A stretch of DNA of 64,000 nucleotides from Flavobacteriaceae bacterium (GCA_947483075.1 CANKLE010000003.1:169779-233778), one strand, 5' to 3'; positions 9,436 to 18,967 are shown, counted from the first letter of the stretch. The notes: generated by a model from the letters alone, not told the origin. Translations and numbers: made by a program.

Positions 9436-10824
9436 TTATTGTTTTTTTGCTATTTGCGCCATCAATTCGGCTTCGGCAACCAATTTACCATTGGCATAGG
9501 CATTGGCTTGCATGTGACAAATTCCTCTGCGAATTGGAGTGATTAAATCACATTTAAAAATCAGGGTGTCACCCGGAAGCACTTTGTGTTTGAATTTTAC
9601 ATTGTCAATTTTCATGAAAAAAGTCAAGTAGTTTTCGGGGTCAGGAACCGTGCTCAATACCAAAATTCCACCCGTTTGCGCCATGGCTTCTACAATTAAA
9701 ACACCAGGCATTACAGGTGCATTGGGGAAATGACCCACAAAGAACGGTTCGTTCATGGTTACATTTTTCAGGCCAACAACATGCGTTTCTGATAACTCAA
9801 ATATTTTATCGACCAACAAAAAAGGTGGACGATGAGGCAACATGGCCATGATTTTATGAATATCCATGAGGGGCTCCTGATTTAAATCATACACCGGAAC
9901 CTGGTTGCGTTGGTCTATTTTGATGATTTTCGCCATTTTTTTGGCAAACTGCGTGTTTACAAAATGACCGGGTTTGTTGGCAATGACTTTTCCTTTAATT
10001 CGGGTGCCAATTAGCGCCAAATCACCTACTACATCGAGCAATTTATGGCGAGCGGCCTCATTGGGGTGATGCAAGGTAAGGTTGTCTAAAATTCCATTGG
10101 GTTTTACCGTAATTTCATCTTTACCAAAAGCCAATTTGAGGCTTTCCATGGTGCTTTCAGAAATATCTTTGTCTACATAGACAATGGCATTATTCAAATC
10201 GCCTCCCTTTATTAAGCCGTTTTGCAATAAGGATTCCAATTCGTGCAAAAAGCTAAAGGTTCGGGCGTTTGATATTTCTTCTTTAAAGTGAGAAATGCTT
10301 TTCATAGTGGCATTTTGTGTGCCCAATACTTTTGTGCCAAAATCTACCATGGCAGTCACCTGATAATCGTCACAAGGCATGACCAATATTTCACTTCCAG
10401 TAGCTTCGTCAGAATAGGAAATCACTTCCTTCACCACATAATACTTGCGCTCTGCTTCCTGCTCTTCGATGCCCGCTTTTTCTATGGCTTCTACAAAATA
10501 TTTTGACGAACCATCCATAATGGGTGGCTCAGAAGCATTCAACTCGATGATCACGTTGTCTACATCCAATCCTACAAAAGCAGCTAATACATGCTCTGAA
10601 GTTTGAATTTTAACCCCCAATTTTTCTAAATTGGTTCCGCGTTGCGTATTGACCACATAATTGGCGTCGGCCTCAATAATGGGCTGGCCTTCTAAATCTA
10701 CTCGAATAAATGTAAAACCATTATTAATCGGTGCCGGTTTAAAAGTCATGGTGACTTCTTTTCCCGTATGTAAACCCACTCCCGAAAGAGTAACCTCCGA
10801 TTTTATGGTTGTTTGCTTAACCAT
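9436..10824 (-). CDS. lpxC/fabZ: Bifunctional LpxC deacetylase / FabZ dehydratase
   Basis: A 462-residue natural fusion characteristic of Bacteroidetes. Residues 1-305 are LpxC, the zinc deacetylase that commits UDP-3-O-acyl-GlcNAc to lipid A; metal ligands are His78 (QTSEHVLAA), His260 and Asp264 (ARHKLLDVVGD), and His287 in NKPGHFVN is the likely catalytic base. Residues about 315-462 are FabZ, the 3-hydroxyacyl-ACP dehydratase, with His365 (GHFPNAPVMPG) and Glu379 (VEAMAQTGG) as catalytic residues. The fusion puts lipid A commitment and membrane fatty acid synthesis on one polypeptide. It is the first clearly recognisable gene of this operon. Confidence 0.97.
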   Translation of the reverse strand: MVKQTTIKSEVTLSGVGLHTGKEVTMTFKPAPINNGFTFIRVDLEGQPIIEADANYVVNTQRGTNLEKLGVKIQTSEHVLAAFVGLDVDNVIIELNASEPPIMDGSSKYFVEAIEKAGIEEQEAERKYYVVKEVISYSDEATGSEILVMPCDDYQVTAMVDFGTKVLGTQNATMKSISHFKEEISNARTFSFLHELESLLQNGLIKGGDLNNAIVYVDKDISESTMESLKLAFGKDEITVKPNGILDNLTLHHPNEAARHKLLDVVGDLALIGTRIKGKVIANKPGHFVNTQFAKKMAKIIKIDQRNQVPVYDLNQEPLMDIHKIMAMLPHRPPFLLVDKIFELSETHVVGLKNVTMNEPFFVGHFPNAPVMPGVLIVEAMAQTGGILVLSTVPDPENYLTFFMKIDNVKFKHKVLPGDTLIFKCDLITPIRRGICHMQANAYANGKLVAEAELMAQIAKKQ

Positions 10825-10879
10825 TTTGTTTGTATTTAGTATTTATAGTCGTTTTTATTGCTTGTAATTCGTTTATTCT

Positions 10880-11053
10880 TTAAGAAATTCTAGATACGCA
10901 AATCGTATTTACTGAATTCTTTATGAGAGAATACAGATCTTCCTGCAAAACTTCCTCCTCTATTTGGTTACGCCCTACACCCGATTCGAATGAAATGCGC
11001 AAATTCCTATCGCCTTCTACTAATACCGCTATTTGCGCTGCTCTACTTCTCAT
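10880..11053 (-). CDS. Unrecognised 57-codon ORF in the place of lpxD
   Basis: An ATG ORF of 57 codons in the 356-base gap between the HD gene and lpxC. The predicted peptide begins MRSRAAQIAVLVEGDRN and has a mixed, protein-like composition (QIEEEVLQEDLYSLIKNSV). I do not recognise it and it does not resemble LpxD. The opposite strand also has a 57-codon ORF here, but that one is Ser/Thr/Cys-rich in the way antisense shadows usually are. It could be a real small protein, the tail of a deleted gene, or chance. The rest of the gap shows nothing I can support. Confidence 0.3.
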   Translation of the reverse strand: MRSRAAQIAVLVEGDRNLRISFESGVGRNQIEEEVLQEDLYSLIKNSVNTICVSRIS

Positions 11054-11180
11054 TAAAAAAGGTATTACCGATACAGTATTTTTACTGAAAATTTAGATAT
11101 TGGTGAGCGCAATTCCCTAAAGGAAAGCCCATTTTTTTGAACGTCACAAAAATATAAAAATTTGATTTTAAATAGCCGTT

Positions 11181-12410
11181 TTACAGCAGTTGTTTTGGAA
11201 AACACAGGTAATATTTTGTAACCGGTTTGGCTAGGGCTTTCAAATTGAGTTGATCGGATACCTCGATTACATCTTCTATTGTTTTATCTTTTTTTAAGAT
11301 CTGAATCGGTTCGGAGGCGTTATTATAGGCTTGATTTTTAATTTTACCCTTAAAAATGAAATAGTTACAATCTTCTAGGCTTAAATTATGCAAGGACGAA
11401 AATTCTTCTTTGAGCGCAATAATCGAGTCATCAGAGAATTTATCGGCACTCAATTTGACTTTCAGTAAGTCTCGGTTGATGATCATTTTGCTCAAACTAC
11501 TCAGGATAAAATCATCGTGAAACTGCCAAGCTTTGATTGCGCTAATCACATCATAATCATCCAATTGAGCAAATTGCTCTACGACTTCATCGGTAAATTC
11601 CTGTAACGGAATGGATCGTTCCATAAAATAAAGCAAGGGTCTGCTGGCTTCTACCAACACTCCTTTTTGAATCAATACTTTGGCGCGTTTAAGGGTTTTA
11701 GTCAGCATCAATTCGGCTACTAAACTGGTTTTGTGTAAATAGGCTTGCCAGTACATTAATCGACGAGCCATCAAAAATTTCTCTATCGAATAAATCCCTT
11801 TTTCTTCGAGCACCAAGGCATCGTCTACCACATGCATCATCTGTATCAATCGGTCTGAGTTGATGGTTCCTTCTGCCACGCCCGAATAAAAACTATCGCG
11901 ATTCAAGTAATCCATTCGATCCATATCCAACTGACTGGAAATGAGTTGTAGCATAAATTTACGCGGATAATTTCCTTTAAAAATTTGAATAGCCAAAGTA
12001 AGTTGTCCGTCAAAAAGCCCATTCAAGCGCTCCATAAACAACAACGAAATGGCTTCGTGATTTACTTCCTCTACTATAGAATGTTCTAACGCATGCGAAA
12101 AAGGACCGTGACCAATGTCGTGCAACAAAATGGCAATATACAAGGCGATTTCTTCTTCTTTTGAAATTTCAACCCCCTTAAACCGTAAAACTTCAACCGC
12201 TTTTTGCATCAAATGCAAACTCCCAATCGCATGATGAAATCGGGTATGATGCGCCCCTGGATAAACCAAATAGGACAACCCCATTTGCGAAATGCGGCGC
12301 AAACGCTGAAAATAAGGGTGTTGAATTAAATCAAACAACAACGGGTTTGGCACAGAAATGAAACCGTATATGGGGTCGTTAAATAATTTTAACTTATTGA
12401 TTGCAGGCAC
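11181..12410 (-). CDS. HD-domain phosphohydrolase, dGTPase-like
   Basis: A 409-residue protein of the HD superfamily. The metal site is clear: His59/His60 in HHTRFHHAIG, then His97-Asp98 in LLHDIGHGPFSHALEH, with MDRMDYLNRDSFYSG downstream, as in dNTP triphosphohydrolase-like proteins. The substrate is unproven. Translation begins at a GTG (12408-12410), since an in-frame stop lies shortly upstream and the protein then opens with the conserved KLKLFNDPIYGFI. A -7 box 22 bases upstream implies a very short leader. It precedes the lipid A genes and may be the first gene of their transcript. Confidence 0.85.
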   Translation of the reverse strand: MPAINKLKLFNDPIYGFISVPNPLLFDLIQHPYFQRLRRISQMGLSYLVYPGAHHTRFHHAIGSLHLMQKAVEVLRFKGVEISKEEEIALYIAILLHDIGHGPFSHALEHSIVEEVNHEAISLLFMERLNGLFDGQLTLAIQIFKGNYPRKFMLQLISSQLDMDRMDYLNRDSFYSGVAEGTINSDRLIQMMHVVDDALVLEEKGIYSIEKFLMARRLMYWQAYLHKTSLVAELMLTKTLKRAKVLIQKGVLVEASRPLLYFMERSIPLQEFTDEVVEQFAQLDDYDVISAIKAWQFHDDFILSSLSKMIINRDLLKVKLSADKFSDDSIIALKEEFSSLHNLSLEDCNYFIFKGKIKNQAYNNASEPIQILKKDKTIEDVIEVSDQLNLKALAKPVTKYYLCFPKQLL

Positions 12411-12431
12411 TACAGTGAGATTTTAGAGGCA

Positions 12432-12439
12432 CAAATATA
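12432..12439 (-). promoter_or_regulatory. -7 promoter box for the HD/lipid A operon
   Basis: TATATTTG on the minus strand, a perfect TAnnTTTG. It lies 22 bases before the GTG start, so transcription should begin about 15-17 bases before translation. Confidence 0.6.
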
Positions 12440-12454
12440 CAAGACCTGAACAAA

Positions 12455-12487
12455 AAAAGGCTTTCTATACAAGATAAAAAGCCTTTT
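12455..12487 (-). terminator. Terminator after the M13 peptidase gene
   Basis: A 10-bp stem (minus strand AAAAGGCTTT with AAAGCCTTTT) followed by a T run, 5 bases after the stop at 12492. It separates the peptidase from the HD gene. Confidence 0.75.
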
Positions 12488-12491
12488 GTAC

Positions 12492-14516
12492 TTACCAAAT
12501 AACCACCCTACTGCTGTCGGGTTGGTGCATCGGATCACCCGGTTTAATGCCAAATGCCGAATAAAATTCTGGCATATTGCTCAACGGTCCGTTGATGCGA
12601 AATTTAGCCGGCGCATGCACGTCTACCATAATTTGTTGGGCCAAGGCTTCTTTTTGGGTGTTTACCATCCAAGCATAAGCATAAGACAAAAAGTAGCGTT
12701 GGTCGGGATTCAAGCCCGAAATAAGTTGTTTCGTCTGGTATTGTTTGGTTTTTTTGAAGGCTTCGTATCCCATAATTACACCCCCCAAATCGGCAATATT
12801 TTCTCCTTGGGTCGCGTCGCCATTCAGGTGCTTATTATTCAATACGGTGTATCGGTTAAACTGCTGAACGATTAAGCGCGTTTTGGATTGAAATTTAGCT
12901 AAATCTTCGGGTGTCCACCAATTTTTCAAGTTTCCATTTTCGTCATATTGACTGCCTTGGTCGTCAAAACCGTGGGTGATTTCGTGCCCAAAAGTCGAGC
13001 CTCCAATAATTCCGTACAAGATGGCATCATCGGGCATGCGTCCTTCGTAACCCGGCACAATGATGTTTGAGGCAGGCACTACAATTTCGTTGTTACTCGG
13101 GTTGTAGTAGGCATTATAGGTTTGCGGCGTCATGACCCACTCGTTGCGGTCTACAGGCTTGCCAAATTTGGCGATCATCTGCTTGTATTCCCAGCTGTTC
13201 GTTCGTTTCACATTGGCACAATAAGAAAAACGATCAATCTTTAAATCAGACAAGTCTTTCCATTTGTCGGGATAACCCACTTTCATCACAATTTTTTGGA
13301 GTTTATGCAAGGCTTTAACTTTGGTTGTTTCGCTCATCCAATCTAATTTTTTAATGCGCTCGGCATAGACATCGCGGATGGCGTTTCCGATTTCTAATAA
13401 TTTTTCCTTAGACCCTTTGGGCAAATATTCGGCCACATACACTTGCCCGATTAATTCCCCAAGCGAGGAGTTGGTTTGATTGACCACGCGTTTCCAGCGG
13501 GGTTTTTGTTTGGATACGCCACTCATGACTGTCGAGAAAAATCGAAAATCTTCTTTGGCCAAAGCCGAGTTTAAGTAAGGCGCATAATTGGAAATTAGGT
13601 TCCATTTCAGGTAGACTTTCCAATCTTCTACCGAGTATTTAGTCAATAACTGATCTAAATTTTTAATAAACTCGGGTTGTCCTACAATAATACTGTCGGC
13701 TCGAGACACCCCCATACGCAGAAATAAATCTGCCCAAGCCACCGAAGGAGCTAGCTTTTGCAATTGCGCCACTGTCATTTTATTGTAGTTTTTTATCGGA
13801 TCGCGCATATCTTCCAATTTTCGAGAAAACTGAGCCATAGCAGTTTCAATTTCCAAAACACGACTGGCATTTTCTAGGGCTTTTTGAGCCGGAACACCGG
13901 TTAATTGAAACATAGTAGCCATATGTTTAGGAAATTCGCCGCGTATTTTTACCGTTTCGGCATCCCTATTAAAATAATAATCGCGGGAACCCAAGGAAAT
14001 ACCGCCTTGGCTCATGAACAACGCGTTTTTGGTGCTGATTTTATCGTCTTGAGCCACATAAAAATTAAACAGAGGTTGCATGCCCAATTGATGTAAAGAG
14101 GCAACGGCATGTACTACTTGCTCTATAGAAGTACAGGAATTAATAAGTTTTAATTCTGATTGAATGGGCTGAATTCCTTGTTTTTCTACTTGTAAACTGT
14201 CCATGCCCGAAGCATAAAAATCACCTATTTTTTGCTTATTGCTTCCTTTTGCGGAAGTGGTAGCTGCCGATTTTTCGCAAATTGTTTTGATTTGTTTATT
14301 GATCGTATCGCTTATGAGTTGAAAAATCCCATTGCTTTGCTCAGAATCGGGTATTGGATTTTGTTTAAACCAACCGCCATGCGCGTATTGAAAAAAATCA
14401 ACTTTTGGACTAAGCGTGGTGTCTCGATGGGTGAGTAAAGGATCGGAAAAATTTGTTTCTTTTTGGGTACACGAAAAAAAGAGGAAGGCTAGGAATAAAA
14501 GGGAAGTAATTCTCAT
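12492..14516 (-). CDS. M13-family zinc metallopeptidase lipoprotein (PepO/neprilysin type)
   Basis: A 674-residue exported endopeptidase. The N-terminus has a lipoprotein signal with lipobox FFSC at Cys15-16. The N-terminal M13 domain covers about 35-415 and the catalytic domain 460-674: NAYYNP at 468-473, the zinc motif HEITH at 511-515 and the third ligand Glu572 in GENIADLGG. The C-terminus holds the family substrate-site residues (VDVHAPAKFRINGPLSNMPEF). It should degrade peptides at the cell envelope. It is a single-gene unit with a terminator behind it. Confidence 0.95.
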   Translation of the reverse strand: MRITSLLFLAFLFFSCTQKETNFSDPLLTHRDTTLSPKVDFFQYAHGGWFKQNPIPDSEQSNGIFQLISDTINKQIKTICEKSAATTSAKGSNKQKIGDFYASGMDSLQVEKQGIQPIQSELKLINSCTSIEQVVHAVASLHQLGMQPLFNFYVAQDDKISTKNALFMSQGGISLGSRDYYFNRDAETVKIRGEFPKHMATMFQLTGVPAQKALENASRVLEIETAMAQFSRKLEDMRDPIKNYNKMTVAQLQKLAPSVAWADLFLRMGVSRADSIIVGQPEFIKNLDQLLTKYSVEDWKVYLKWNLISNYAPYLNSALAKEDFRFFSTVMSGVSKQKPRWKRVVNQTNSSLGELIGQVYVAEYLPKGSKEKLLEIGNAIRDVYAERIKKLDWMSETTKVKALHKLQKIVMKVGYPDKWKDLSDLKIDRFSYCANVKRTNSWEYKQMIAKFGKPVDRNEWVMTPQTYNAYYNPSNNEIVVPASNIIVPGYEGRMPDDAILYGIIGGSTFGHEITHGFDDQGSQYDENGNLKNWWTPEDLAKFQSKTRLIVQQFNRYTVLNNKHLNGDATQGENIADLGGVIMGYEAFKKTKQYQTKQLISGLNPDQRYFLSYAYAWMVNTQKEALAQQIMVDVHAPAKFRINGPLSNMPEFYSAFGIKPGDPMHQPDSSRVVIW

Positions 14517-14565
14517 GAATAATAAATTGTAATAGTATGTTTTTAAATAGATTATAGGAATTTAT

Positions 14566-15516
14566 TTAATCTTGATTTTCGATCATTTTATAGGCGTCAA
14601 TCACTTTTTTCACCAAGCGATGACGTACAATATCTTTGTCGTCAAGATAAATAATTCCAATGCCTTCGATGTCTTTCAAAACCAATAAGGCTTCTTTTAA
14701 TCCCGAAATGGTCCGACGAGGCAAATCAACTTGACCCGGATCACCCGTAATCATAAACTTAGCGCTTTTTCCCATACGCGTCAGGAACATTTTCATTTGG
14801 GAATGGGTAGTGTTTTGCGCTTCATCCAGAATCACAAAGGCATTATCTAAGGTGCGGCCCCGCATAAAGGCCAAGGGAGCAATTTGGATAATTCCTTTCA
14901 AAATGTAGTCTTCTAAAGAAGAGGGTGGCAACATGTCCCGCAAGGCGTCATACAAAGGCTGCATGTACGGATCTAATTTTTCTTTCATGTCTCCCGGCAA
15001 AAAACCCAGGTTCTCCCCCGCTTCTACTGCTGGACGCGTAAGGATAATGCGCTTTACTTGTTTTTCTTTTAAGGCCTTTACTGCCAAAGCTACTCCTGTA
15101 TAGGTTTTTCCAGTTCCGGCCGGACCCACAGCAAATACCATGTCATTTTTATAGACCGTATCGACCAACAATTGTTGATTGGGCGTCATGGCTTTGATGA
15201 TTTTACCGCCTATGCCGTGCACCAAAATTTTATCCTGGTCGGGCATGCGCTGCTCATCTTGTGAATTGCTTTGTATCACCCGATCGATTACATTTTGATC
15301 AATGCGGTTGTATCTGGTAAAATGTTGCATCAGCCGTTGAAATCGAACCTCAAATTCGTCTAGAATTTCTTTCTCGCCAAAGGCCTTTAAGGTCGAACCT
15401 CGGGCAACAATTTTAAGCTTGGGATAGTATTTTTTGATGGTTTCTAAATGCGAATCGTGGTCGCCCCAGAATTCTTTGGGCGCAATTTCGTTGAGGTCAA
15501 TAATTCGTTCGTTCAA
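14566..15516 (-). CDS. PhoH family ATPase
   Basis: A 316-residue cytoplasmic protein with a KH-like N-terminal segment and a P-loop ATPase core: Walker A GPAGTGKT at 131-138, then [17 protein letters not shown] and Walker [12 protein letters not shown] near 228-238, with the arginine-rich [11 protein letters not shown]. These are the signatures of PhoH/PhoL proteins, linked to RNA metabolism, ribosome assembly and stress in other bacteria. It is transcribed divergently from the SAM hydrolase gene; the two -7 boxes lie almost on top of one another. Confidence 0.93.
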   Translation of the reverse strand: MNERIIDLNEIAPKEFWGDHDSHLETIKKYYPKLKIVARGSTLKAFGEKEILDEFEVRFQRLMQHFTRYNRIDQNVIDRVIQSNSQDEQRMPDQDKILVHGIGGKIIKAMTPNQQLLVDTVYKNDMVFAVGPAGTGKTYTGVALAVKALKEKQVKRIILTRPAVEAGENLGFLPGDMKEKLDPYMQPLYDALRDMLPPSSLEDYILKGIIQIAPLAFMRGRTLDNAFVILDEAQNTTHSQMKMFLTRMGKSAKFMITGDPGQVDLPRRTISGLKEALLVLKDIEGIGIIYLDDKDIVRHRLVKKVIDAYKMIENQD

Positions 15517-15557
15517 AAGCAGGATGAATTTAATTAAAAAAATTAGCTATATATTGC

Positions 15558-15565
15558 TAGCTTTG
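15558..15565 (+). promoter_or_regulatory. -7 box for the SAM hydrolase/gldFG direction
   Basis: TAGCTTTG matches TAnnTTTG, 56 bases before the start at 15621. No clear -33 TTG is seen. It lies 4 bases from the divergent phoH box. Confidence 0.5.
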
Positions 15566-15569
15566 CATT

Positions 15570-15577
15570 CAAATTTA
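15570..15577 (-). promoter_or_regulatory. -7 box for phoH
   Basis: The minus strand reads TAAATTTG, a perfect TAnnTTTG, 54 bases before the phoH start. It faces the plus-strand box at 15558-15565, so polymerase at one site should block the other. Confidence 0.5.
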
Positions 15578-15620
15578 GGGAGATTTTAGTTCCATTTGTT
15601 TTTTATTTATAAACATTTTT

Positions 15621-16487
15621 ATGTCAATAATTACCCTTACTACCGACTACGGCTTAAAGGACCATTTTGTGGCTGCTTTAAAGGGTAAAATTTATACCGA
15701 ATACCCAACGGCTGCTGTGATTGACATTTCGCACGATATTGATCCCTTTAATACGGTAGAAGCCAGTTACATAATTAATGCAGCCTATGCCAATTTTCCC
15801 AAAGGCAGTGTGCACATTATAGGTGTTGATGCCGAATGGAGTAAAGAAAATCAACATTTGGCCATGCTGTGGAATGAACATTTTTTCATCTGCGCCGACA
15901 ATGGCATATTGAGCATGTTGATTCAAAAAATAGTGCCCGAAAAAATTGTCAGCATCAACATACACGACCGAATGCCTTCTGACGCATCCGATTTAGACGT
16001 GTTTATTCGAGTAGGTTGTCATTTGGCCAAGGGAGGATTATTAAATGTAGTGGGCAAAGAAATTACTCAAATTAAACAGGTTACCGAATTGCAACCGGTT
16101 GTTTCTGCCGATAAAAAAACAATCAAAGGCTATGTGATTTACATTGATCATTTTGGCAATATTGTGACCAACATTAGCAAAACATTGTTTCATGAAATTG
16201 GCAAAGGTCGGGCATTTGAGATCCCCTTGTTTCAGTCCATCGCCAATCAACGTACTACCAACCGAAGAAATTCGTTACCCATTAAGTCTATTGAAAACAA
16301 ATATTCGGATATCGCCAAAAACGATACCTATGATTTAAAAAACTATGAGGGATCAAAACTGGCGTTATTTAATGAAGCAGGCTTTTTAGAAATTGCTCTC
16401 TTTAGAAGCAACCCGACCACTGTAGGCAGCGCCTCCTCTTTATTGGGAATCAATTACCAAGATGCTATAGTAGTGAATTTTATATAA
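15621..16487 (+). CDS. SAM hydrolase/chlorinase-family protein (DUF62)
   Basis: A 288-residue cytoplasmic protein of the S-adenosyl-L-methionine hydroxide adenosyltransferase family. Diagnostic features are TTDYGLKDHFVAALKG at 7-22, DISHDIDPFN near 35-44, FICADNGILSML near 90-100 and a C-terminal domain with YVIYIDHFGNIVTNIS. Characterised relatives cleave SAM to adenosine and methionine using water; the halogenases of the family use chloride or fluoride. It is followed after 52 bases by gldF, an arrangement I recall in other flavobacteria. Confidence 0.9.
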   Translation: MSIITLTTDYGLKDHFVAALKGKIYTEYPTAAVIDISHDIDPFNTVEASYIINAAYANFPKGSVHIIGVDAEWSKENQHLAMLWNEHFFICADNGILSMLIQKIVPEKIVSINIHDRMPSDASDLDVFIRVGCHLAKGGLLNVVGKEITQIKQVTELQPVVSADKKTIKGYVIYIDHFGNIVTNISKTLFHEIGKGRAFEIPLFQSIANQRTTNRRNSLPIKSIENKYSDIAKNDTYDLKNYEGSKLALFNEAGFLEIALFRSNPTTVGSASSLLGINYQDAIVVNFI

Positions 16488-16539
16488 GAAAAGTGCCGTT
16501 TAATCCTGAACGAATACGATAAACGAACAACGAACAAAA

Positions 16540-17265
16540 ATGAAATCAATTATTCTACGAGAAATAAAAACTTTTTTTGGGTCACCCATTGGCTACTTGG
16601 TTATCGCCTTGTTTTTACTTTTTAACGGCCTGTTTTTATGGGTTTTTGAGGGCGAATACAATTTACTCAACAGCGGGTTTGCCGACATGACCCCCTTTTT
16701 TACCATTACTCCTTGGATACTGTTGTTCCTCATTCCGGCCGTGACCATGCGCAGTTTCTCGGACGAGAAAAAACAAGGTACGCTCGAACTGCTTCTTACC
16801 AAACCCATATCCCTGTGGCATATTGTCTTAGGTAAATTTTTGGGTGCCCTAAGCTTAATTGTATTGGCTTTACTTCCTACCCTATTGTATGTTTACGTGC
16901 TTTATCAGTTGGGCTATCCCGTTGGTAATATTGACTTAGGCAGCACACTTGGATCCTATTTTGGCTTGTTGTTTTTGGTGGGAGCCTATACCTCGATTGG
17001 CGTTTGCACATCCACGCTCTCCGAAAACCAAATCGTCGCCTTTATCTTGGCTGTTATGGGTTGTTTTATGTTCTATTTTGCTTTTGAAGGGTTGGCAAGT
17101 TATTTTACTTCATTCGAAACACCTTTATCGTTTATGGGCATGGACAGTCATTTTAAAAGTATGAGCCGCGGCGTAATTGATACGCGTGACGTGCTCTATT
17201 TTTTAAGCATTACCTATTTTTTTTTAGCTGTAACTGTTTACCAACTTAAATCTCTACGCGCCTAA
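16540..17265 (+). CDS. gldF: Gliding-motility ABC transporter permease GldF
   Basis: A 241-residue ABC-2 type permease with six predicted helices, starting MKSIILREIKTFFGSPIGYL and containing the conserved cytoplasmic segment MRSFSDEKKQGTLELLLTKP (ABC-2 signature). GldF and GldG, with the ATPase GldA encoded elsewhere, form a transporter needed for gliding in Flavobacterium johnsoniae. Its stop overlaps the gldG start (TAATG), so the two are translationally coupled. Confidence 0.95.
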   Translation: MKSIILREIKTFFGSPIGYLVIALFLLFNGLFLWVFEGEYNLLNSGFADMTPFFTITPWILLFLIPAVTMRSFSDEKKQGTLELLLTKPISLWHIVLGKFLGALSLIVLALLPTLLYVYVLYQLGYPVGNIDLGSTLGSYFGLLFLVGAYTSIGVCTSTLSENQIVAFILAVMGCFMFYFAFEGLASYFTSFETPLSFMGMDSHFKSMSRGVIDTRDVLYFLSITYFFLAVTVYQLKSLRA

Positions 17266-18950
17266 TGAAAGTATCTTGGACAAATTCGCTAAAAAAATCG
17301 GGGGCAATTGTTTTACTTGTAATCGCCTTGAATTTAGTTGGTCATTTTTTCTTTACCCGTTTTGATCTAACCCAAGACAAGCGGTACACCTTGTCAGAAA
17401 CTACCTTGTCCCTCGTAAAAGAAGTAAAAGAACCCTTAATTATAGAGGTTTTTCTGAAAGGTAATTTCCCCGGTGAGTTTAAAAAACTACAATCTGAAAC
17501 CCAACAATTATTAGAGGAATTTAAAGCCTACAACTCCAACATTACCTTTCAGTTTATTAATCCGTTAGAAAATGAAAGTGTTCGTGATACCGTCATGGCT
17601 TCATTTATTGCCAAAGGCATGTTGCCCGTAAATGTGACGATAAATGACAAAGGCAAACAAACACAAGAAGTCGTTTTTCCATGGGCATTGGCTACCTACG
17701 AAGGCCGAACGGTAAAAGTGCCGTTACTAAAAAACAACATGGGCGCCAGTACAGCAGAGAAAGTAGTGAGTTCCGTACAACATTTAGAATATGCCTTTGC
17801 CCATGGCATTCAAAGCATCAGCAAGCCCAAACAAAAAAAGATAGCGGTCATTAAAGGAAATGGTGAAATGCACGATTTGTTGATGGCTGATTTCATCAAG
17901 CAAGTGCGGGAAGATTATTTTATTGGCACCTTTACCCTAGATTCTGTAGCCAAAAAACCGAGCGAAAGTTTGGCTTACCTCAAAAAATACGATTTAGCCG
18001 TCATTGCAAAACCCACCGAAGCTTTTAGTGACGAAGAAAAATTGGTGTTGGATCAATTTATCTTAAACGGCGGAAAAACCTTGTGGTTGGTTGATCAGGT
18101 GAACATCGAAATGGACAGTTTATACAATTCTTCCGGATCGTCTTTGGCCTTTCCGTTTGATTTAAATTTGAATGATCAATTTTTTAAATATGGGCTCCGC
18201 ATTAATCCCACTTTGGTAAAAGACGTATTGGCAACTCCAATCGCCTTGGCCACAGGCGAAAAAGGTTCTGCCACACAATACACCCAATATCCTTGGTTTT
18301 ACAACCCGTTGATCTACCCCAATTCAAAACACCCAATTGTGTCGAATGTAGATGGAATAAAATTTCAGTTTTGCAACGGCATCGACCTATTAAAAAACGA
18401 CATCAAAAAAACAGTTTTACTCACCTCTTCTCCTTATTCTAAAACAGTGGGAACTCCCGTAGAAGTGAGTTTAGACATGGTAAGCGAACGACCAGAACAA
18501 GCCGAATTTGCAGGAAAAGGATCCATTCCTGTAGCGGTTTTATTAGAAGGTAACTTCCGCTCAATGTACGAAAACAGGGTGTTGCCATTTGAAGAAAAAA
18601 CGTTTCAAAAATTAGGCAAAGCCAATAAAATGATCGTCATATCAGACGGCGATGTAATTCGCAATCAAATCGATAAAGATTACCAACCCTTAGAATTAGG
18701 CTTCGACAAATGGACCAACAAAGTATACGGAAACAAGGAGTTTTTATTGAACTGCGTCAATTACCTTTTGGATGATTCGGGACTTATTAACATTCGCAGC
18801 AAAACCGTAGAAATTCCCTTATTAGACAAAGAAAAAGTATACGCCAACTATACCGCAAGCCAAGTCTTAACAATCGGATTACCCCTGCTTTTATTAGCTG
18901 TTTTTGGTTTGGTATTTACCATTTTGCGCAAGCGAAAATATGCCAAGTAA
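17265..18950 (+). CDS. gldG: Gliding-motility protein GldG
   Basis: A 561-residue membrane protein with one N-terminal helix (GAIVLLVIALNLVGHFFFTRF), a long extracytoplasmic ABC-type uncharacterised domain with the DLTQDKRYTLSETTLSLVK opening, and a C-terminal helix (VLTIGLPLLLLAVFGLVFTI) followed by a basic tail (LRKRKYAK). This is the standard GldG topology. It begins inside the gldF stop codon. Together with GldF it points to a gliding, T9SS-bearing flavobacterium. Confidence 0.95.
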   Translation: MKVSWTNSLKKSGAIVLLVIALNLVGHFFFTRFDLTQDKRYTLSETTLSLVKEVKEPLIIEVFLKGNFPGEFKKLQSETQQLLEEFKAYNSNITFQFINPLENESVRDTVMASFIAKGMLPVNVTINDKGKQTQEVVFPWALATYEGRTVKVPLLKNNMGASTAEKVVSSVQHLEYAFAHGIQSISKPKQKKIAVIKGNGEMHDLLMADFIKQVREDYFIGTFTLDSVAKKPSESLAYLKKYDLAVIAKPTEAFSDEEKLVLDQFILNGGKTLWLVDQVNIEMDSLYNSSGSSLAFPFDLNLNDQFFKYGLRINPTLVKDVLATPIALATGEKGSATQYTQYPWFYNPLIYPNSKHPIVSNVDGIKFQFCNGIDLLKNDIKKTVLLTSSPYSKTVGTPVEVSLDMVSERPEQAEFAGKGSIPVAVLLEGNFRSMYENRVLPFEEKTFQKLGKANKMIVISDGDVIRNQIDKDYQPLELGFDKWTNKVYGNKEFLLNCVNYLLDDSGLINIRSKTVEIPLLDKEKVYANYTASQVLTIGLPLLLLAVFGLVFTILRKRKYAK

Positions 18951-18967
18951 TGTTAATAAAATTCTTT

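Noticed and set aside
10923..11096. 57-codon ORF on the plus strand in the gap before lpxC
   Set aside because: It is antisense to the minus-strand ORF, against the direction of all neighbours, and its Ser/Thr/Cys-rich composition is typical of shadow frames.
12486..12875. 129-residue plus-strand ORF
   Set aside because: It is fully antisense to the well-supported M13 peptidase gene and has no recognisable domain.
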